Made by a program: the position numbers and the translations under genes. Positions 47,939 to 56,860 of a stretch of 64,000 nucleotides of DNA are shown here, piece by piece. The notes below the pieces were generated by a model. That model worked only from the letters and a program-made list of their open reading frames with translations. It was not told the origin of the DNA and made no database searches. Source of the DNA: Chloroflexota bacterium (GTDB lineage: Bacteria > Chloroflexota > Limnocylindria > QHBO01); assembly GCA_025699005.1 (NCBI GenBank), contig JAILWI010000001.1:844908-908907 (forward strand). The letters run 5' to 3'. Positions within the stretch are counted from its first letter, which is position 1; each line of letters starts with the position of its first letter.

Positions 47939-48009
47939 CCGCAGCCAAGCGGCTGTCCCGCCCCGGGCACCAATACATGCCGCTCTAGCGACTGGAGGTA
48001 GGTGGGACA

Positions 48010-49746
48010 GTGCGAGCCCTTCGTTCACCCTTGGCCATCCTGACCATGCTGGCGGTGCTGCTGGCGGCATGCGGAGGCGCGCAGGGAACGCCCAGCGCGG
48101 ATCCGAGCGCATCCGATGGCGGCACGCCGGCCCCAACGGACAACGGGACCGCGACAGGCGGGACCGTCCGCATCGGCTGGGGTGGATCACCCGACAGCCT
48201 GAACCCCGGCAACGGTGTCCTGTCCGAGTCCTACACGCTCTATCCGCTCATGTACGACGTGCCGATCGACATCAACGCCGACGGCGAATACATCCCCGAG
48301 CTGGCGAGTGCATGGGAGGTCTCGGACGACGGCCTCACGTGGACGCTCACGATCGTCGAGGGCGTCACCTTCCACGACGGAGAGCCGCTCACCGCCGAGG
48401 ACGTGGCCTACTCGCTCCAGCTCTACAAGGACACCGAGTCCTTCCCGTTCCTGCCGTCGTACGCGTCGTACTTCGAGACGATCGAGGCGCCCGACGCGAC
48501 GACCGTGGTCCTCACGACCGCCGAGCCGCTCGGCAACTTCGAGGCGAACATGGTCTTCATGTACATCGTCCCGAAGCACATCTGGGAGAACGAGGAGGAT
48601 CCGGTCGCGTTCGAGAACCTCGAGATGATCGGTTCGGGTCCGTTCAAGGTGGCGGAGTACTCCCAGGGTGAGTTCGTCAACCTCGAGACGAACACCGAGT
48701 ACTGGCAGACGCCAGCGAACATCGACGGCGTCATCTTCCAGACCATCGAGAATCCGGACGCGCGCGTGACGGCCCTCACCACCGGTGAGGTCGATGCCAT
48801 CACCGAGTTCCCGGCGACCGCCGTGAGCACGCTCCAGAACGCGGAGAACGTCACCGTCCACATCGCCGACATCGCGGCCGGCGGCGCGTTCCGTGATGTC
48901 TTCTTCAACATCGTGACCGAGGAGAACTGCCCGGCCGACGATCCCGAGACCGAAGAGGACGAGGCCGGCGTCTGCTCCGGCCACCCGGCGCTCCAGGACC
49001 TGGCCGTCCGTCGGGCCCTGGCCACCGCGGTCGACAAGCAGCAGATCATCGATGTGGCGACCCTCGGCACGAGCTCCCCGGGTCTCTCCCTCGTCCCACC
49101 CGGGCTCGGCGACTTCTACGCCTCCGACGTCGAGGACTACGCCTTCAGTGTCGAGGACGCGAACGCCATCCTCGACGAGGCGGGCTACGAGGACAGCGAC
49201 GGCAACGGCGTTCGCGAGTGCCTGGCCGACCAGGACTGCGAAGAGCTGCGCTTCCGCTTCAACTACGCCGATGACATCGACACCGCTCCGCGCGAGGCGG
49301 AGCTCCTGCAGGGCATGTGGCAGGAGATCGGCGTGGCGATCGACATCCAGGGTCTCGATCCCGACACCCTGACGAGCGTCTGCTGCCCGAGCTTCGACTA
49401 CGACATCATGCTGTGGGGCTGGGGCTCGGATCCCGATCCGGCCTTCCTCCTCGGCGTGGCCCTCTGCACCGAGATCGACTCGGGCTTCAGCGAGACCGGC
49501 TACTGCAATCCGGACTTCGACGACCTCTACGCCCGACAGGGAGTGGAGACCGACCCGGAGGCGCGGATCGAGCTGATCCGGGAGATGCAGCGCATCCTCG
49601 TCGAGGATGTGCCGTACATCATCCCGTACTACCAGGTCACCATCGAGGCCTGGCGGACGGACACCTTCACCGGCTGGATCGAGAACGATCCGACGCTCGG
49701 TCTCACCGACTCGGCGTCGCTCATCAACCTGCGACCGGCCGAGTAG
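48010..49746 (+). CDS. Peptide ABC transporter substrate-binding lipoprotein (DppA/OppA family 5)
   Basis: The protein is 578 aa from a GTG with GGAGGTAGGTGGGA upstream. Lipobox VLLAACGG leads to a Ser/Thr/Pro tether. The family 5 fold follows: GGTVRIGWGGSPDSLNPGN, PELASAWEVSDDGLTWTLTIVEGVTFHDGEPLTAEDVAYSL, VRRALATAVDKQQIIDVATLG, PYIIPYYQVTIEAWR. Acidic surface and several Cys pairs (NCPADDPETEEDEAGVC, VCCPS) are notable. It delivers peptides to the downstream permeases. Confidence 0.93.
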   Translation: MRALRSPLAILTMLAVLLAACGGAQGTPSADPSASDGGTPAPTDNGTATGGTVRIGWGGSPDSLNPGNGVLSESYTLYPLMYDVPIDINADGEYIPELASAWEVSDDGLTWTLTIVEGVTFHDGEPLTAEDVAYSLQLYKDTESFPFLPSYASYFETIEAPDATTVVLTTAEPLGNFEANMVFMYIVPKHIWENEEDPVAFENLEMIGSGPFKVAEYSQGEFVNLETNTEYWQTPANIDGVIFQTIENPDARVTALTTGEVDAITEFPATAVSTLQNAENVTVHIADIAAGGAFRDVFFNIVTEENCPADDPETEEDEAGVCSGHPALQDLAVRRALATAVDKQQIIDVATLGTSSPGLSLVPPGLGDFYASDVEDYAFSVEDANAILDEAGYEDSDGNGVRECLADQDCEELRFRFNYADDIDTAPREAELLQGMWQEIGVAIDIQGLDPDTLTSVCCPSFDYDIMLWGWGSDPDPAFLLGVALCTEIDSGFSETGYCNPDFDDLYARQGVETDPEARIELIREMQRILVEDVPYIIPYYQVTIEAWRTDTFTGWIENDPTLGLTDSASLINLRPAE

Positions 49747-49762
49747 GAACCGAACACCGATT

Positions 49763-49793
49763 GCGGGGCCGGGCGTGAAGCGCTCGGCCCCGC
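49763..49793 (+). terminator. Intra-operon hairpin between binding protein and permease
   Basis: GCGGGGCCG (49763-49771) pairs with CGGCCCCGC (49785-49793), and the stem can be extended inward by four pairs to a TGAAG loop. It starts 16 nt after the binding-protein stop and 44 nt before the permease gene. It is the third such hairpin in the window. Confidence 0.7.
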
Positions 49794-49836
49794 ATCGCGC
49801 ATCCCCATGGACACGGCACGTGCTGGCTGACGGACG

Positions 49837-50844
49837 ATGAGCGGGCGGGGCGGCTACCTGCTGCGCAAGATCGGGTGGGCGCTCCTCACGATCTTCGTCG
49901 TCATCACGTTCAACTTCCTTCTCTTCCGGGTTCTCCCCGGCGACCCCGCGAAATCGGGCCTCCGTGACCCGCGGCTGAACCCGGCAGCCGTCGAGTCGCT
50001 GCGCGAGCGCTTCGGGCTGGACAAGCCGGTCTTCCTGAACTTCGACGGCGGCAACCCGTTCGACTCGCAGTACGTCGCGTACTTCGGGGCGCTGAGCCGG
50101 GGCGATCTCGGCACGAGCTACGCGTTCCGCGACCAGCCGGTGAGCGACCTGATCGGCCAGGCGCTCGGCAACACGCTGTGGCTCATCCTGCCGTCACAGT
50201 TCCTCGCGATCATCTTCGGCGCGGGACTCGGCCTCTTCGCCGCGTGGCGTCGCGGGAGGCCGCTCGACGTCACGGCGCTCACCTTCAGCCTCTTCATGTG
50301 GTCGCTCCCGACGTTCTTCCTCGGGATCATCCTGCTCGTGATCGGCGCGAACTGGTTCGGCCTGCCCACCTCCGGAAGGATCACGATCGGCGCCAACTTC
50401 GCGTCGTTCTGGGACGTGGCGTATGACGTCGGGCGGCACCTCATCCTGCCGACATTGACGCTGACCCTCGTGCTCCTCGGCGAGTACATGCTGATCATGC
50501 GATCCAGCGTTCTCGACGTCTTCGGAGAGGATTACATCCTCACGGCGCGCGCCAAGGGACTCTCGACCTATCGGATCATCCGGCATCACGCGCTCCGCAA
50601 CGCGATCCTGCCGATGGTGACGCTCATCGCGCTCAACCTCGGCTTCACCGTCTCCGGGGCGATCCAGGTCGAAGCCGTGTACTCGTGGCCCGGGCTCGGC
50701 GCGTTGACGGTCAACGCGGTCGGGGATCGCGACTTCCCGGTCCTCCAGGGTGCGTTCCTGCTCATCGCGGTGGCGGTCGTCATCGCGAACCTCATCGCGG
50801 AGCTCGTGTACGGCTGGCTCGACCCGCGGGTGAGCGAGGCATGA
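49837..50844 (+). CDS. Peptide ABC transporter permease (DppB/OppB type)
   Basis: The protein is 335 aa. The N-terminal GYLLRKIGWALLTIFVVITFNFLLFRVLPGDP is typical of OppB. It has six spans and the EAA-like loop ILTARAKGLSTYRIIRHHALRNAILPMVTLIAL. It forms the channel with the permease half of the next gene, 4 nt downstream. Confidence 0.94.
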   Translation: MSGRGGYLLRKIGWALLTIFVVITFNFLLFRVLPGDPAKSGLRDPRLNPAAVESLRERFGLDKPVFLNFDGGNPFDSQYVAYFGALSRGDLGTSYAFRDQPVSDLIGQALGNTLWLILPSQFLAIIFGAGLGLFAAWRRGRPLDVTALTFSLFMWSLPTFFLGIILLVIGANWFGLPTSGRITIGANFASFWDVAYDVGRHLILPTLTLTLVLLGEYMLIMRSSVLDVFGEDYILTARAKGLSTYRIIRHHALRNAILPMVTLIALNLGFTVSGAIQVEAVYSWPGLGALTVNAVGDRDFPVLQGAFLLIAVAVVIANLIAELVYGWLDPRVSEA

Positions 50845-50848
50845 ACCG

Positions 50849-52888
50849 ATGAGCGTCCTCATGGAGGCGACCGCCCCGCCGACCGTCGAGCCGCGCGGAG
50901 CGCTGCGCTCGTTCCTGCATCACCGAATGGGCGTGATCGGCGCGGTGATGCTCCTCATCGCGGTGCTCGTGGCCATCGCTGCGCCGATCCTGGCGCCGTA
51001 CGACCCGTACGCCAACGTGCGCGTGAACATCCTCGACATCTACCAGGCGCCGTCCGGCGAGCATCTCCTAGGGACCGATGACGGCGGCAAGGACGTGCTC
51101 TCGTCACTCATCTACGGGGCGCGCGTTTCGCTCATCGTCGGGTTCGCGGCGGCGGCCATCGCCCTGCTCATCGGCGGCCTGGTCGGGATCGTGGCCGGCT
51201 ACCGCGGGGGATGGGTCGGCTCGCTCCTCATGCGGATCACCGACTTCTTCCTCGTCATCCCGGACCTCGCGCTCCAGATCGTGCTCGTGGCGATCATCGG
51301 ACCGTCACTCGGGACGATCATCCTCGTCATCGGCGCGCTCGGCTGGACGACGACGGCGCGTCTCGTGCGATCTCAGGCGCTCACCGTTCGTGAGCGGAAG
51401 TACGTCATGCGGGCGCGGGCCATCGGTGCCGGTGATGCGCACATCCTGCGCCGGCACATCCTCCCCGCGGTCCTGCCGCTCATGCTCGCGAACATGGTGC
51501 TCGTCATCAGCCTGGCGATCCTGTCGGAGTCGACGCTCGCGTTCCTCGGCCTCGGAGACCCCACGGTCATCAGCTGGGGCCAGATGCTGAACTTCGCGTT
51601 CGGGCGCGGCGCGGTGAGCGCGGGTGCATGGTGGGCCCTCCTGCCGCCGGGCTTCGCGATCGTCTGGGTGGTGCTCGGGACGACCCTGCTCGGCACCGCG
51701 CTCGAGGACGCGCTCAACCCGCGGCTGAAGCGGCATCACCTCGAGTCTCCGGGGTCCGACGTCGCGCGCGATCGCCGCGTCGAGGAGCTGGAGCCGCGAG
51801 AGCTCACGACGCCGAGCGCCGGGGCCGTTGCCGCACCGCGCGACCCGGCCGCACCGGCCGCACAGGAGGAGAGCGCGCGACGGGACGAGGGCCCGATCCT
51901 CCGGGTCCGCGACCTCTCGATCGAGTTCGACACTCCGTCCGGCAAGCACCTGGCGGTCGAAGGCGTGAGCTTCGACCTCAACCGCGGCGAGACGCTCGGC
52001 CTCGTCGGCGAGTCGGGCTGCGGCAAGACCACGACCGTGCTCGGGATCATGCGGCTCCTGCCGCCCGGCGGCCGCGTGGTGTCGGGCAGCGTCTGGTTCG
52101 AGGGCGACGATCTCCTGAGTCTCGACGGGCCGGCACTGCGATCGTTCCGGTGGACGCGCCTGTCCCTCGTCTTCCAGGGCGCGATGAATGCGCTCAACCC
52201 GGTCCGAACGGTGGGCGATCAGATCGCCGAGGCGGTACGGCTCCACGCCCCGGGGACCGGCCAGCGCGAGGCCCTCGACCAGTCCGCGGAGCTTCTCGAG
52301 CGGGTGGGGATCGGGCGGCGACGCCTCAACGAGTACCCGCACACCTACTCGGGCGGAATGCGGCAGCGCGCCATGATCGCGCTGGCGCTCGCCTGCGACC
52401 CGGACGTCATCGTCGCCGACGAGCCGACGACCGCGCTCGACGTGATGATCCAGGCCCAGATCCTCGAGCTGCTGGGCGGGATCGCTCGCGACCTCGGGAC
52501 CGGGATCATCCTCGTCACCCACGACCTCGGCGTCGTGGCGCAGGTGTGCGACCGGGTCGTGGTGATGTACGGCGGGGCGGTGGCGGAGGAGAACGACGCG
52601 GCCACGGTGTTCCGGGAGCCCCAGCACCCGTACACCCAGGAGCTGCTCCAGTCGTTCCCCGACCTGGCGCATCCGGATCGCCCGTTGCGCGGCATCCCCG
52701 GCGCTCCGCCGCGGCTCGACGACATGCCACCGGGCTGCCGATTCGCGCCGCGCTGCCCGCACGCGTTCGATCGATGCCGCGAGGAGCGACCGCCCGAGTA
52801 CGCCGCGGCCGGTGGACGGGCCGCCTGCTTCCTCCTCGATCCCACCGGGCCGCGTGAGGCCGTTCCATCCGCGGAGCCGCGGCCATGA
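50849..52888 (+). CDS. Fused peptide ABC permease (DppC type) and ATPase (DppD type)
   Basis: The protein is 679 aa in one frame. Residues ~20-300 are a DppC-like permease (MGVIGAVMLLIAVLVAIAAPILAPYDP, EAA loop YVMRARAIGAGDAHILRRHILPAVLPLM). A ~60-aa charged linker leads to a DppD-like ATPase (Walker A GESGCGKTT, signature YSGGMRQRAMIALAL, Walker B VIVADEPTTALD, H-loop THDLG) with the C-terminal Cys-containing oligopeptide domain CRFAPRCPHAFDRC. DppC and DppD are usually separate genes. The stop overlaps the DppF-type gene (ATGA). Confidence 0.93.
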   Translation: MSVLMEATAPPTVEPRGALRSFLHHRMGVIGAVMLLIAVLVAIAAPILAPYDPYANVRVNILDIYQAPSGEHLLGTDDGGKDVLSSLIYGARVSLIVGFAAAAIALLIGGLVGIVAGYRGGWVGSLLMRITDFFLVIPDLALQIVLVAIIGPSLGTIILVIGALGWTTTARLVRSQALTVRERKYVMRARAIGAGDAHILRRHILPAVLPLMLANMVLVISLAILSESTLAFLGLGDPTVISWGQMLNFAFGRGAVSAGAWWALLPPGFAIVWVVLGTTLLGTALEDALNPRLKRHHLESPGSDVARDRRVEELEPRELTTPSAGAVAAPRDPAAPAAQEESARRDEGPILRVRDLSIEFDTPSGKHLAVEGVSFDLNRGETLGLVGESGCGKTTTVLGIMRLLPPGGRVVSGSVWFEGDDLLSLDGPALRSFRWTRLSLVFQGAMNALNPVRTVGDQIAEAVRLHAPGTGQREALDQSAELLERVGIGRRRLNEYPHTYSGGMRQRAMIALALACDPDVIVADEPTTALDVMIQAQILELLGGIARDLGTGIILVTHDLGVVAQVCDRVVVMYGGAVAEENDAATVFREPQHPYTQELLQSFPDLAHPDRPLRGIPGAPPRLDDMPPGCRFAPRCPHAFDRCREERPPEYAAAGGRAACFLLDPTGPREAVPSAEPRP

Positions 52889-53934
52889 GCGACGCCACGC
52901 TGCTCAGCGTCGAGGGCCTGGTCAAGGAGTTTCCGGGACACACCTCGTTGGCCGACTGGGTGCGCCGGCGTCCCGCGCCACCCGTCCGCGCCGTCGACGG
53001 GATTTCGTTCGAGCTGCGCCCGGGCGAGGTCCTCGCTCTCGTCGGTGAGTCCGGCTGCGGGAAGACGACCACCGGAAACCTGCTCATGGGACTCCTGCCG
53101 CCCACGGCCGGCCGGGTGATGCTCGACGGGCAGGAGGTGGGAGAGCTCTCCGGCCGCGGGCTTCAGCGGCTCCGGCGTCGCGTGCAGATGGTCTTCCAGG
53201 ACCCGTACGAGTCGCTCAACCCGCGGATGCGGGTCGGCGACATCGTCGCGGAGCCGCTCCGCGTGCACCGGGTCGCCTCTTCGCCCGCCGATCTGCGGGA
53301 TCGCGTGGCCAGGGCCCTGACGTCTGCCGGCCTCGCCCCGCCCGAGGCCTACGTCCACCGCTTCCCGTTCGAGATGTCGGGCGGACAGCGGCAGCGCGTG
53401 GTCATCGCGGCGGCGCTCGCCCTCGAGCCATCCCTCCTCGTCGCCGACGAGCCGGTGAGCATGCTCGACGTCAGCATCCGGGCCGAGATCCTCAACCTCC
53501 TGTCGGCGCTCGCGAAGGAGCAGGGGATCGGCGTCGTCATGATCACCCACGACCTGTCCACGATCGCCGCCTATGCCGACCGCATCGCCGTCATGTACCT
53601 CGGCCGCATCGTCGAGCACGGACCGACGCGCCAGGTGCTCACCGATCCGCAGCACCCGTACGCGCGAGCGCTGCTGTCCGTCGTGCCGGTGCCCGATCCG
53701 TCGGTGCGTCGCACGCCGGTGATCCTGAGTGGCGAGACGCCCGATCCGTCGCGCATCCCTCCCGGATGCCGATTCCACCCCCGCTGCCCGGTCGCCTTCG
53801 ACCGCTGCCCGCACGTCGACCCGCAGCTCGTCGAGGTCGGGGAGGACCACCAGGCCGCCTGCCTCCTGCTCGGCGACGGCACCGGACGGGCGACACCGAA
53901 TTCCGAAGGCGAGGTCCCGGAGTCAGCCGGGTAG
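52885..53934 (+). CDS. Peptide ABC transporter ATPase (DppF/OppF type)
   Basis: The protein is 349 aa. Walker A GESGCGKTTTGN, Q-loop MVFQDPYESLNPRM, signature [15 protein letters not shown], Walker B LLVADEPVSMLDVS, H-loop THDLST, and the C-terminal CRFHPRCPVAFDRC oligopeptide domain are all present. It is the second ATPase of the heterodimeric importer and the last gene of the operon. It overlaps the convergent membrane protein gene by 12 nt. Confidence 0.94.
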   Translation: MSDATLLSVEGLVKEFPGHTSLADWVRRRPAPPVRAVDGISFELRPGEVLALVGESGCGKTTTGNLLMGLLPPTAGRVMLDGQEVGELSGRGLQRLRRRVQMVFQDPYESLNPRMRVGDIVAEPLRVHRVASSPADLRDRVARALTSAGLAPPEAYVHRFPFEMSGGQRQRVVIAAALALEPSLLVADEPVSMLDVSIRAEILNLLSALAKEQGIGVVMITHDLSTIAAYADRIAVMYLGRIVEHGPTRQVLTDPQHPYARALLSVVPVPDPSVRRTPVILSGETPDPSRIPPGCRFHPRCPVAFDRCPHVDPQLVEVGEDHQAACLLLGDGTGRATPNSEGEVPESAG

Positions 53935-54465
53935 CAGGCCGGCGACGACGCTGACCGCGCCGATGAGCCCGACGGCGAGTGCCGGCGCGAAGCGCACGGC
54001 CCGCGACTGCAGGCGACCCACGATCCCGGCCACGACCGCCGCAAGCGCCGCGCCGGCCACGCCGCCGAGCGCCGCGGCGACCCCGTGCGCCAGGGTCGGC
54101 GATGCCGTCCCGACCTGTCGCTCGCCGGCCATCACCACGCCGATGACCACGACGACCAGCCCGCCGAACAGTGCGGATCCGAGCGTCGCGGTCGCGGCCC
54201 TCGCGGAGCCGAGCTGGCTGGCGCCCGTGGCGGCGGCGCCGCCGGCAAGGACGGCCGCCACGAGGTAGGTCGCCGGGAGAGCCGCGGAGCTGTCGACCGG
54301 CGGGGCAGCCATGAACCACGCGAGAGTCGCAATCGGCCCCGCGAGCATCCCGAGCGCCGCGACCCAGGTCAGCGGGCGGGTCCAGTCCTCGGGGTCCTCC
54401 GGCGGCACGACCTCGCCCAGGCGGACGCTGACGGGGACGAGATCGTCGTCGGCTTCGGTGGTCAC
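53923..54465 (-). CDS. Polytopic membrane protein, hypothetical
   Basis: The protein is 180 aa from a GTG at 54465, 4 nt after the CysS/MshC-type gene on the same strand. A charged cytosolic N-terminus is followed by five Ala/Gly/Val-rich spans (WVAALGMLAGPIATLAWFM, YLVAAVLAGGAAATGASQL, LFGGLVVVVIGVVMAG, AAALGGVAGAALAAVVAGIVG, FAPALAVGLIGAVSVVAGLL). Family not recognised. Confidence 0.7.
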   Translation of the reverse strand: MTTEADDDLVPVSVRLGEVVPPEDPEDWTRPLTWVAALGMLAGPIATLAWFMAAPPVDSSAALPATYLVAAVLAGGAAATGASQLGSARAATATLGSALFGGLVVVVIGVVMAGERQVGTASPTLAHGVAAALGGVAGAALAAVVAGIVGRLQSRAVRFAPALAVGLIGAVSVVAGLLPG

Positions 54466-54469
54466 CGGA

Positions 54470-55732
54470 TCAGGCGGCGTTGCTCGCGCTCACGGCCTCG
54501 GCATGGGGCGCGAGCCGGAGTCCCAGGATCCGCCCGCCGAGCTCCACGACGGCCTGACCGGCCTCGACGGCAACAGCCGGGAGCTCGGACTCGAGCGCCA
54601 GCCGGGCCAGCGCCGCCAGCTCGGGCATGGCCCGCGGCGTGTCGAGGTCATCGTCCATGGCAGCCAGGAACGCGCGACGATGTGCCGCCACCTCCTCCGA
54701 CTGCGCGGCCGTCACGCCGGATTCGGCGAGCTCGTCGGCGCGCAGGCAGGCCTGTCGCAGCAGGGCTGCCGCGTCGGCCGCGGCATCGAGGTCATCGGCC
54801 TTGAACTCGACCTCGGAGCGATAGTGGTGCGAGACGAGGTAGTGGCGGATCGCGTCACCGGGATACGTGCACAGGAGGTCGCGGACGAGCACGAGGTTGC
54901 CGAGCGACTTGCTCATCTTGTGCCCCTCGTAGCTCAGCATCCCCGCGTGCGTCCACCAGCCGACCGCGGGTCGGTCGCCCGTCGCGTGCTCCGACTGTGC
55001 GAGCTCCGATTCGTGGTGCGGGAAGAGCAGGTCGCCGCCCCCGCCGTGGATCTCGAACCGCGTCCCGAGATAGGCCATCGCCATGGCCGAGCACTCGATG
55101 TGCCATCCGGGGCGTCCCGGGCCCCACGGAGACGGCCAGGCCGGCTCGTCGGGAAGCGATCGCTGCCACAGCACGAAGTCGAGCGGATCGCGCTTGCCGG
55201 CCATGGTGGGATCGTTGCCGCGCTCGTTCGCGATCGGCAGCATCTCGTCCGGCGACAGCTTCGAGAGCTGCCCGTAGTCCGGATCGGCGGCGATGCTGAA
55301 GAAGACGTTGCCCTCGGCGGCGTAGGCAAGGCCCTTGTCGACCAGCGCGCCGATGAGCTCGAGCATCTGGGGGATGTGCTCGGTGGCCCTCGGGTAGTGG
55401 TTCGGCGGCAGCCAGTTGAGCGCCGCCATCTCGGTGAGGAACGTCGTGACGTGGCGGTTGCCGAGCTCCAGGTAGTTCTCGCCCGTCTCACGCGCCTTGC
55501 GCAGCATGTCGTCGTCGACGTCGGTCAGGTTCTGAACGTACGTGACCTCGTGGCCGAGGTACTCGAGATAGCGGTGCAGCACGTCGAAGCTCACGTACGT
55601 GAACGCGTGCCCGATGTGGCCGGTGTCGTACGGCGTGACGCCGCAGACGTAGAGGCCGACCGACGGGCGCTCGCCGATGGGGGTGAAGGGGTGCAGCCCG
55701 CCGCGGCGGGCGTCGTGGAGTCGAAGGGTCAC
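54470..55732 (-). CDS. Cysteine--tRNA ligase family protein (CysS or MshC type)
   Basis: The protein is 420 aa. It is a class I synthetase core with LYVCGVTPYDTGHIGHAFTYVSFD (HIGH), zinc site CSAM...HHE (PGWHIECSAMAMAY, FPHHESELAQSE) and KMSKSLGN. It is short for CysS (about 460 aa) and ends soon after the DALR-like helices (DDDLDTPRAMPELAAL), without the usual C-terminal tail. TPYDxxHxGHA, LPPNHYPRATEHI and PSPWGPGRPGW look more like MshC, the mycothiol ligase. KMSKSLGN and WHIECSAM fit either. I cannot settle which by eye. Confidence 0.85.
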   Translation of the reverse strand: MTLRLHDARRGGLHPFTPIGERPSVGLYVCGVTPYDTGHIGHAFTYVSFDVLHRYLEYLGHEVTYVQNLTDVDDDMLRKARETGENYLELGNRHVTTFLTEMAALNWLPPNHYPRATEHIPQMLELIGALVDKGLAYAAEGNVFFSIAADPDYGQLSKLSPDEMLPIANERGNDPTMAGKRDPLDFVLWQRSLPDEPAWPSPWGPGRPGWHIECSAMAMAYLGTRFEIHGGGGDLLFPHHESELAQSEHATGDRPAVGWWTHAGMLSYEGHKMSKSLGNLVLVRDLLCTYPGDAIRHYLVSHHYRSEVEFKADDLDAAADAAALLRQACLRADELAESGVTAAQSEEVAAHRRAFLAAMDDDLDTPRAMPELAALARLALESELPAVAVEAGQAVVELGGRILGLRLAPHAEAVSASNAA

Positions 55733-55781
55733 GCTGCGAATTCTAAAGCGGTCGGCGGATTTCGCCCGGAGGGCTGGACGG

Positions 55782-55798
55782 GGCCGATAGAATCGGCC
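55782..55798 (+). promoter_or_regulatory. -10 box inside a palindrome, upstream of the 34-aa protein
   Basis: GGCCGAT AGA ATCGGCC is a perfect 7-bp inverted repeat, and TAGAAT (55788-55793) inside it matches a -10 box. A repressor binding here would block the promoter. The same TAGAATCGG string occurs at 44058. Confidence 0.4.
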
Positions 55799-55849
55799 GA
55801 CAGGCGGGGGTCTGCTGCCGACCGATCCACCCGATGGGAGCCTCGAACC

Positions 55850-55954
55850 ATGGAAGTCCTGCGCTGGCTGCTCTTCTTCGCGATCGCGATGTTCCTGATC
55901 GTGGCGGGAATCTTCTTCGTGATGGGCCGGCCGCTCCCGCTGCCACGCTTCTGA
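55850..55954 (+). CDS. 34-aa single-span membrane protein
   Basis: The ORF track merges this with a longer frame, but the ATG at 55850 has GGGAG upstream and a promoter-like palindrome 60 bp before it. The product MEVLRWLLFFAIAMFLIVAG and a short polar tail is one hydrophobic helix with inside-negative start. It is divergent from the CysS/MshC-type gene. Function unknown. Confidence 0.6.
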   Translation: MEVLRWLLFFAIAMFLIVAGIFFVMGRPLPLPRF

Positions 55955-55964
55955 GGGCCCACGC

Positions 55965-56414
55965 CTACCACAGGTCGGGCTTCGCGCTCATCAGGAAGCC
56001 GATGACGCCGATGACGCCCGCCATCCCGTAGGCCACCAGCCGCTGACGCCGCGCGCGGCGCGCCCACGTCTCGTCGCTGCTCTCACCGCGCAAACCGATC
56101 ATGCGGCGCAGGTTCGGACGGCTGATGAACGCGGCGACGACGAGGTTGAGCGCGTAGAGCACCAGCGCCGTCATCAGCCACGGCTGGGTCAGCAGCTCGG
56201 GGCCGAGGATCCAGAGCATCGCGGCCCCGGTCAATGCCAGGCCGCCGGCGATGATCAGCGTGCCGGTTCCCTGGACCGCCATGAGGGCGCGCGTCACCGT
56301 GGAGGGCTCGCCGCCGCGCCGGCGTAGCAGGAACGGCAACAGCACGCTTGGCAGGAGCAGCCCCACGGCGAGCGTGATGTGCGTGAGCAGGAGGACCGGA
56401 AAGAGGCTGGTCAT
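55965..56414 (-). CDS. DUF2269-like integral membrane protein
   Basis: The protein is 149 aa with four spans. The first contains LLLTHITLAVGLLLPSVLLPFLLRRRGG, and ALMAVQGTGTLIIAGGLALTGAAMLW, WLMTALVLYALNLVVAAFI and AYGMAGVIGVIGFLM follow. The His in the first span and the layout resemble DUF2269 / heme-type small membrane proteins. Assignment is tentative. Confidence 0.7.
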   Translation of the reverse strand: MTSLFPVLLLTHITLAVGLLLPSVLLPFLLRRRGGEPSTVTRALMAVQGTGTLIIAGGLALTGAAMLWILGPELLTQPWLMTALVLYALNLVVAAFISRPNLRRMIGLRGESSDETWARRARRQRLVAYGMAGVIGVIGFLMSAKPDLW

Positions 56415-56441
56415 GCCGCTCCGATCCTAGCGCAGCCGCCG

Positions 56442-56789
56442 TCAGCGCCCCTTCGTGAACCCCTGGTGCACGCCCAGGCGACGCAGGAGCGTGGGGATGT
56501 TGACTGCCCAGCCGACGCCGAGCGGCCGCGGGCTGAAGATCTTCGGGGACTTCGGGTTCCAGTACGCGGTCCGCACCGACTCGATGGACGGCATGCGGAA
56601 GTCGTACGGGACGAACCCCAGCAGCTTGCCGTTCCAGGTGCGCTCGCCGCGCGGCTTGCGCAGCTCCGTGTAGAGCGCTCCGGCCACGGCACCGAAGACG
56701 GCCATCTTGAGCAGGGATCTGAGCGCGTCGAACTCCTCCCGAGCGGTGCTCGCCTTGCGAGCCACGTCGTCGCGAACGTTATCGATCAT
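56442..56789 (-). CDS. DUF5808 domain-containing protein
   Basis: The protein is 115 aa from the ATG at 56789, preceded by a perfect AAGGAGGA Shine-Dalgarno. A short helical N-terminus leads to LGFVPYDFRMPSIESVRTAYWNPKSPKIFSPRPLGVGWAVNIPTLLRRLG, the DUF5808 pattern (VPYDFR, WNP, GVGW). Role unknown. It ends 27 nt before the DUF2269-like gene on the same strand. Confidence 0.85.
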   Translation of the reverse strand: MIDNVRDDVARKASTAREEFDALRSLLKMAVFGAVAGALYTELRKPRGERTWNGKLLGFVPYDFRMPSIESVRTAYWNPKSPKIFSPRPLGVGWAVNIPTLLRRLGVHQGFTKGR

Positions 56790-56860
56790 GGGTCCTCCTT
56801 GGGCGTGCCTCACGCAAGCGTCGTGCCGCCGCGCGTGCTGCGTACACTCTACCCCGCGAC

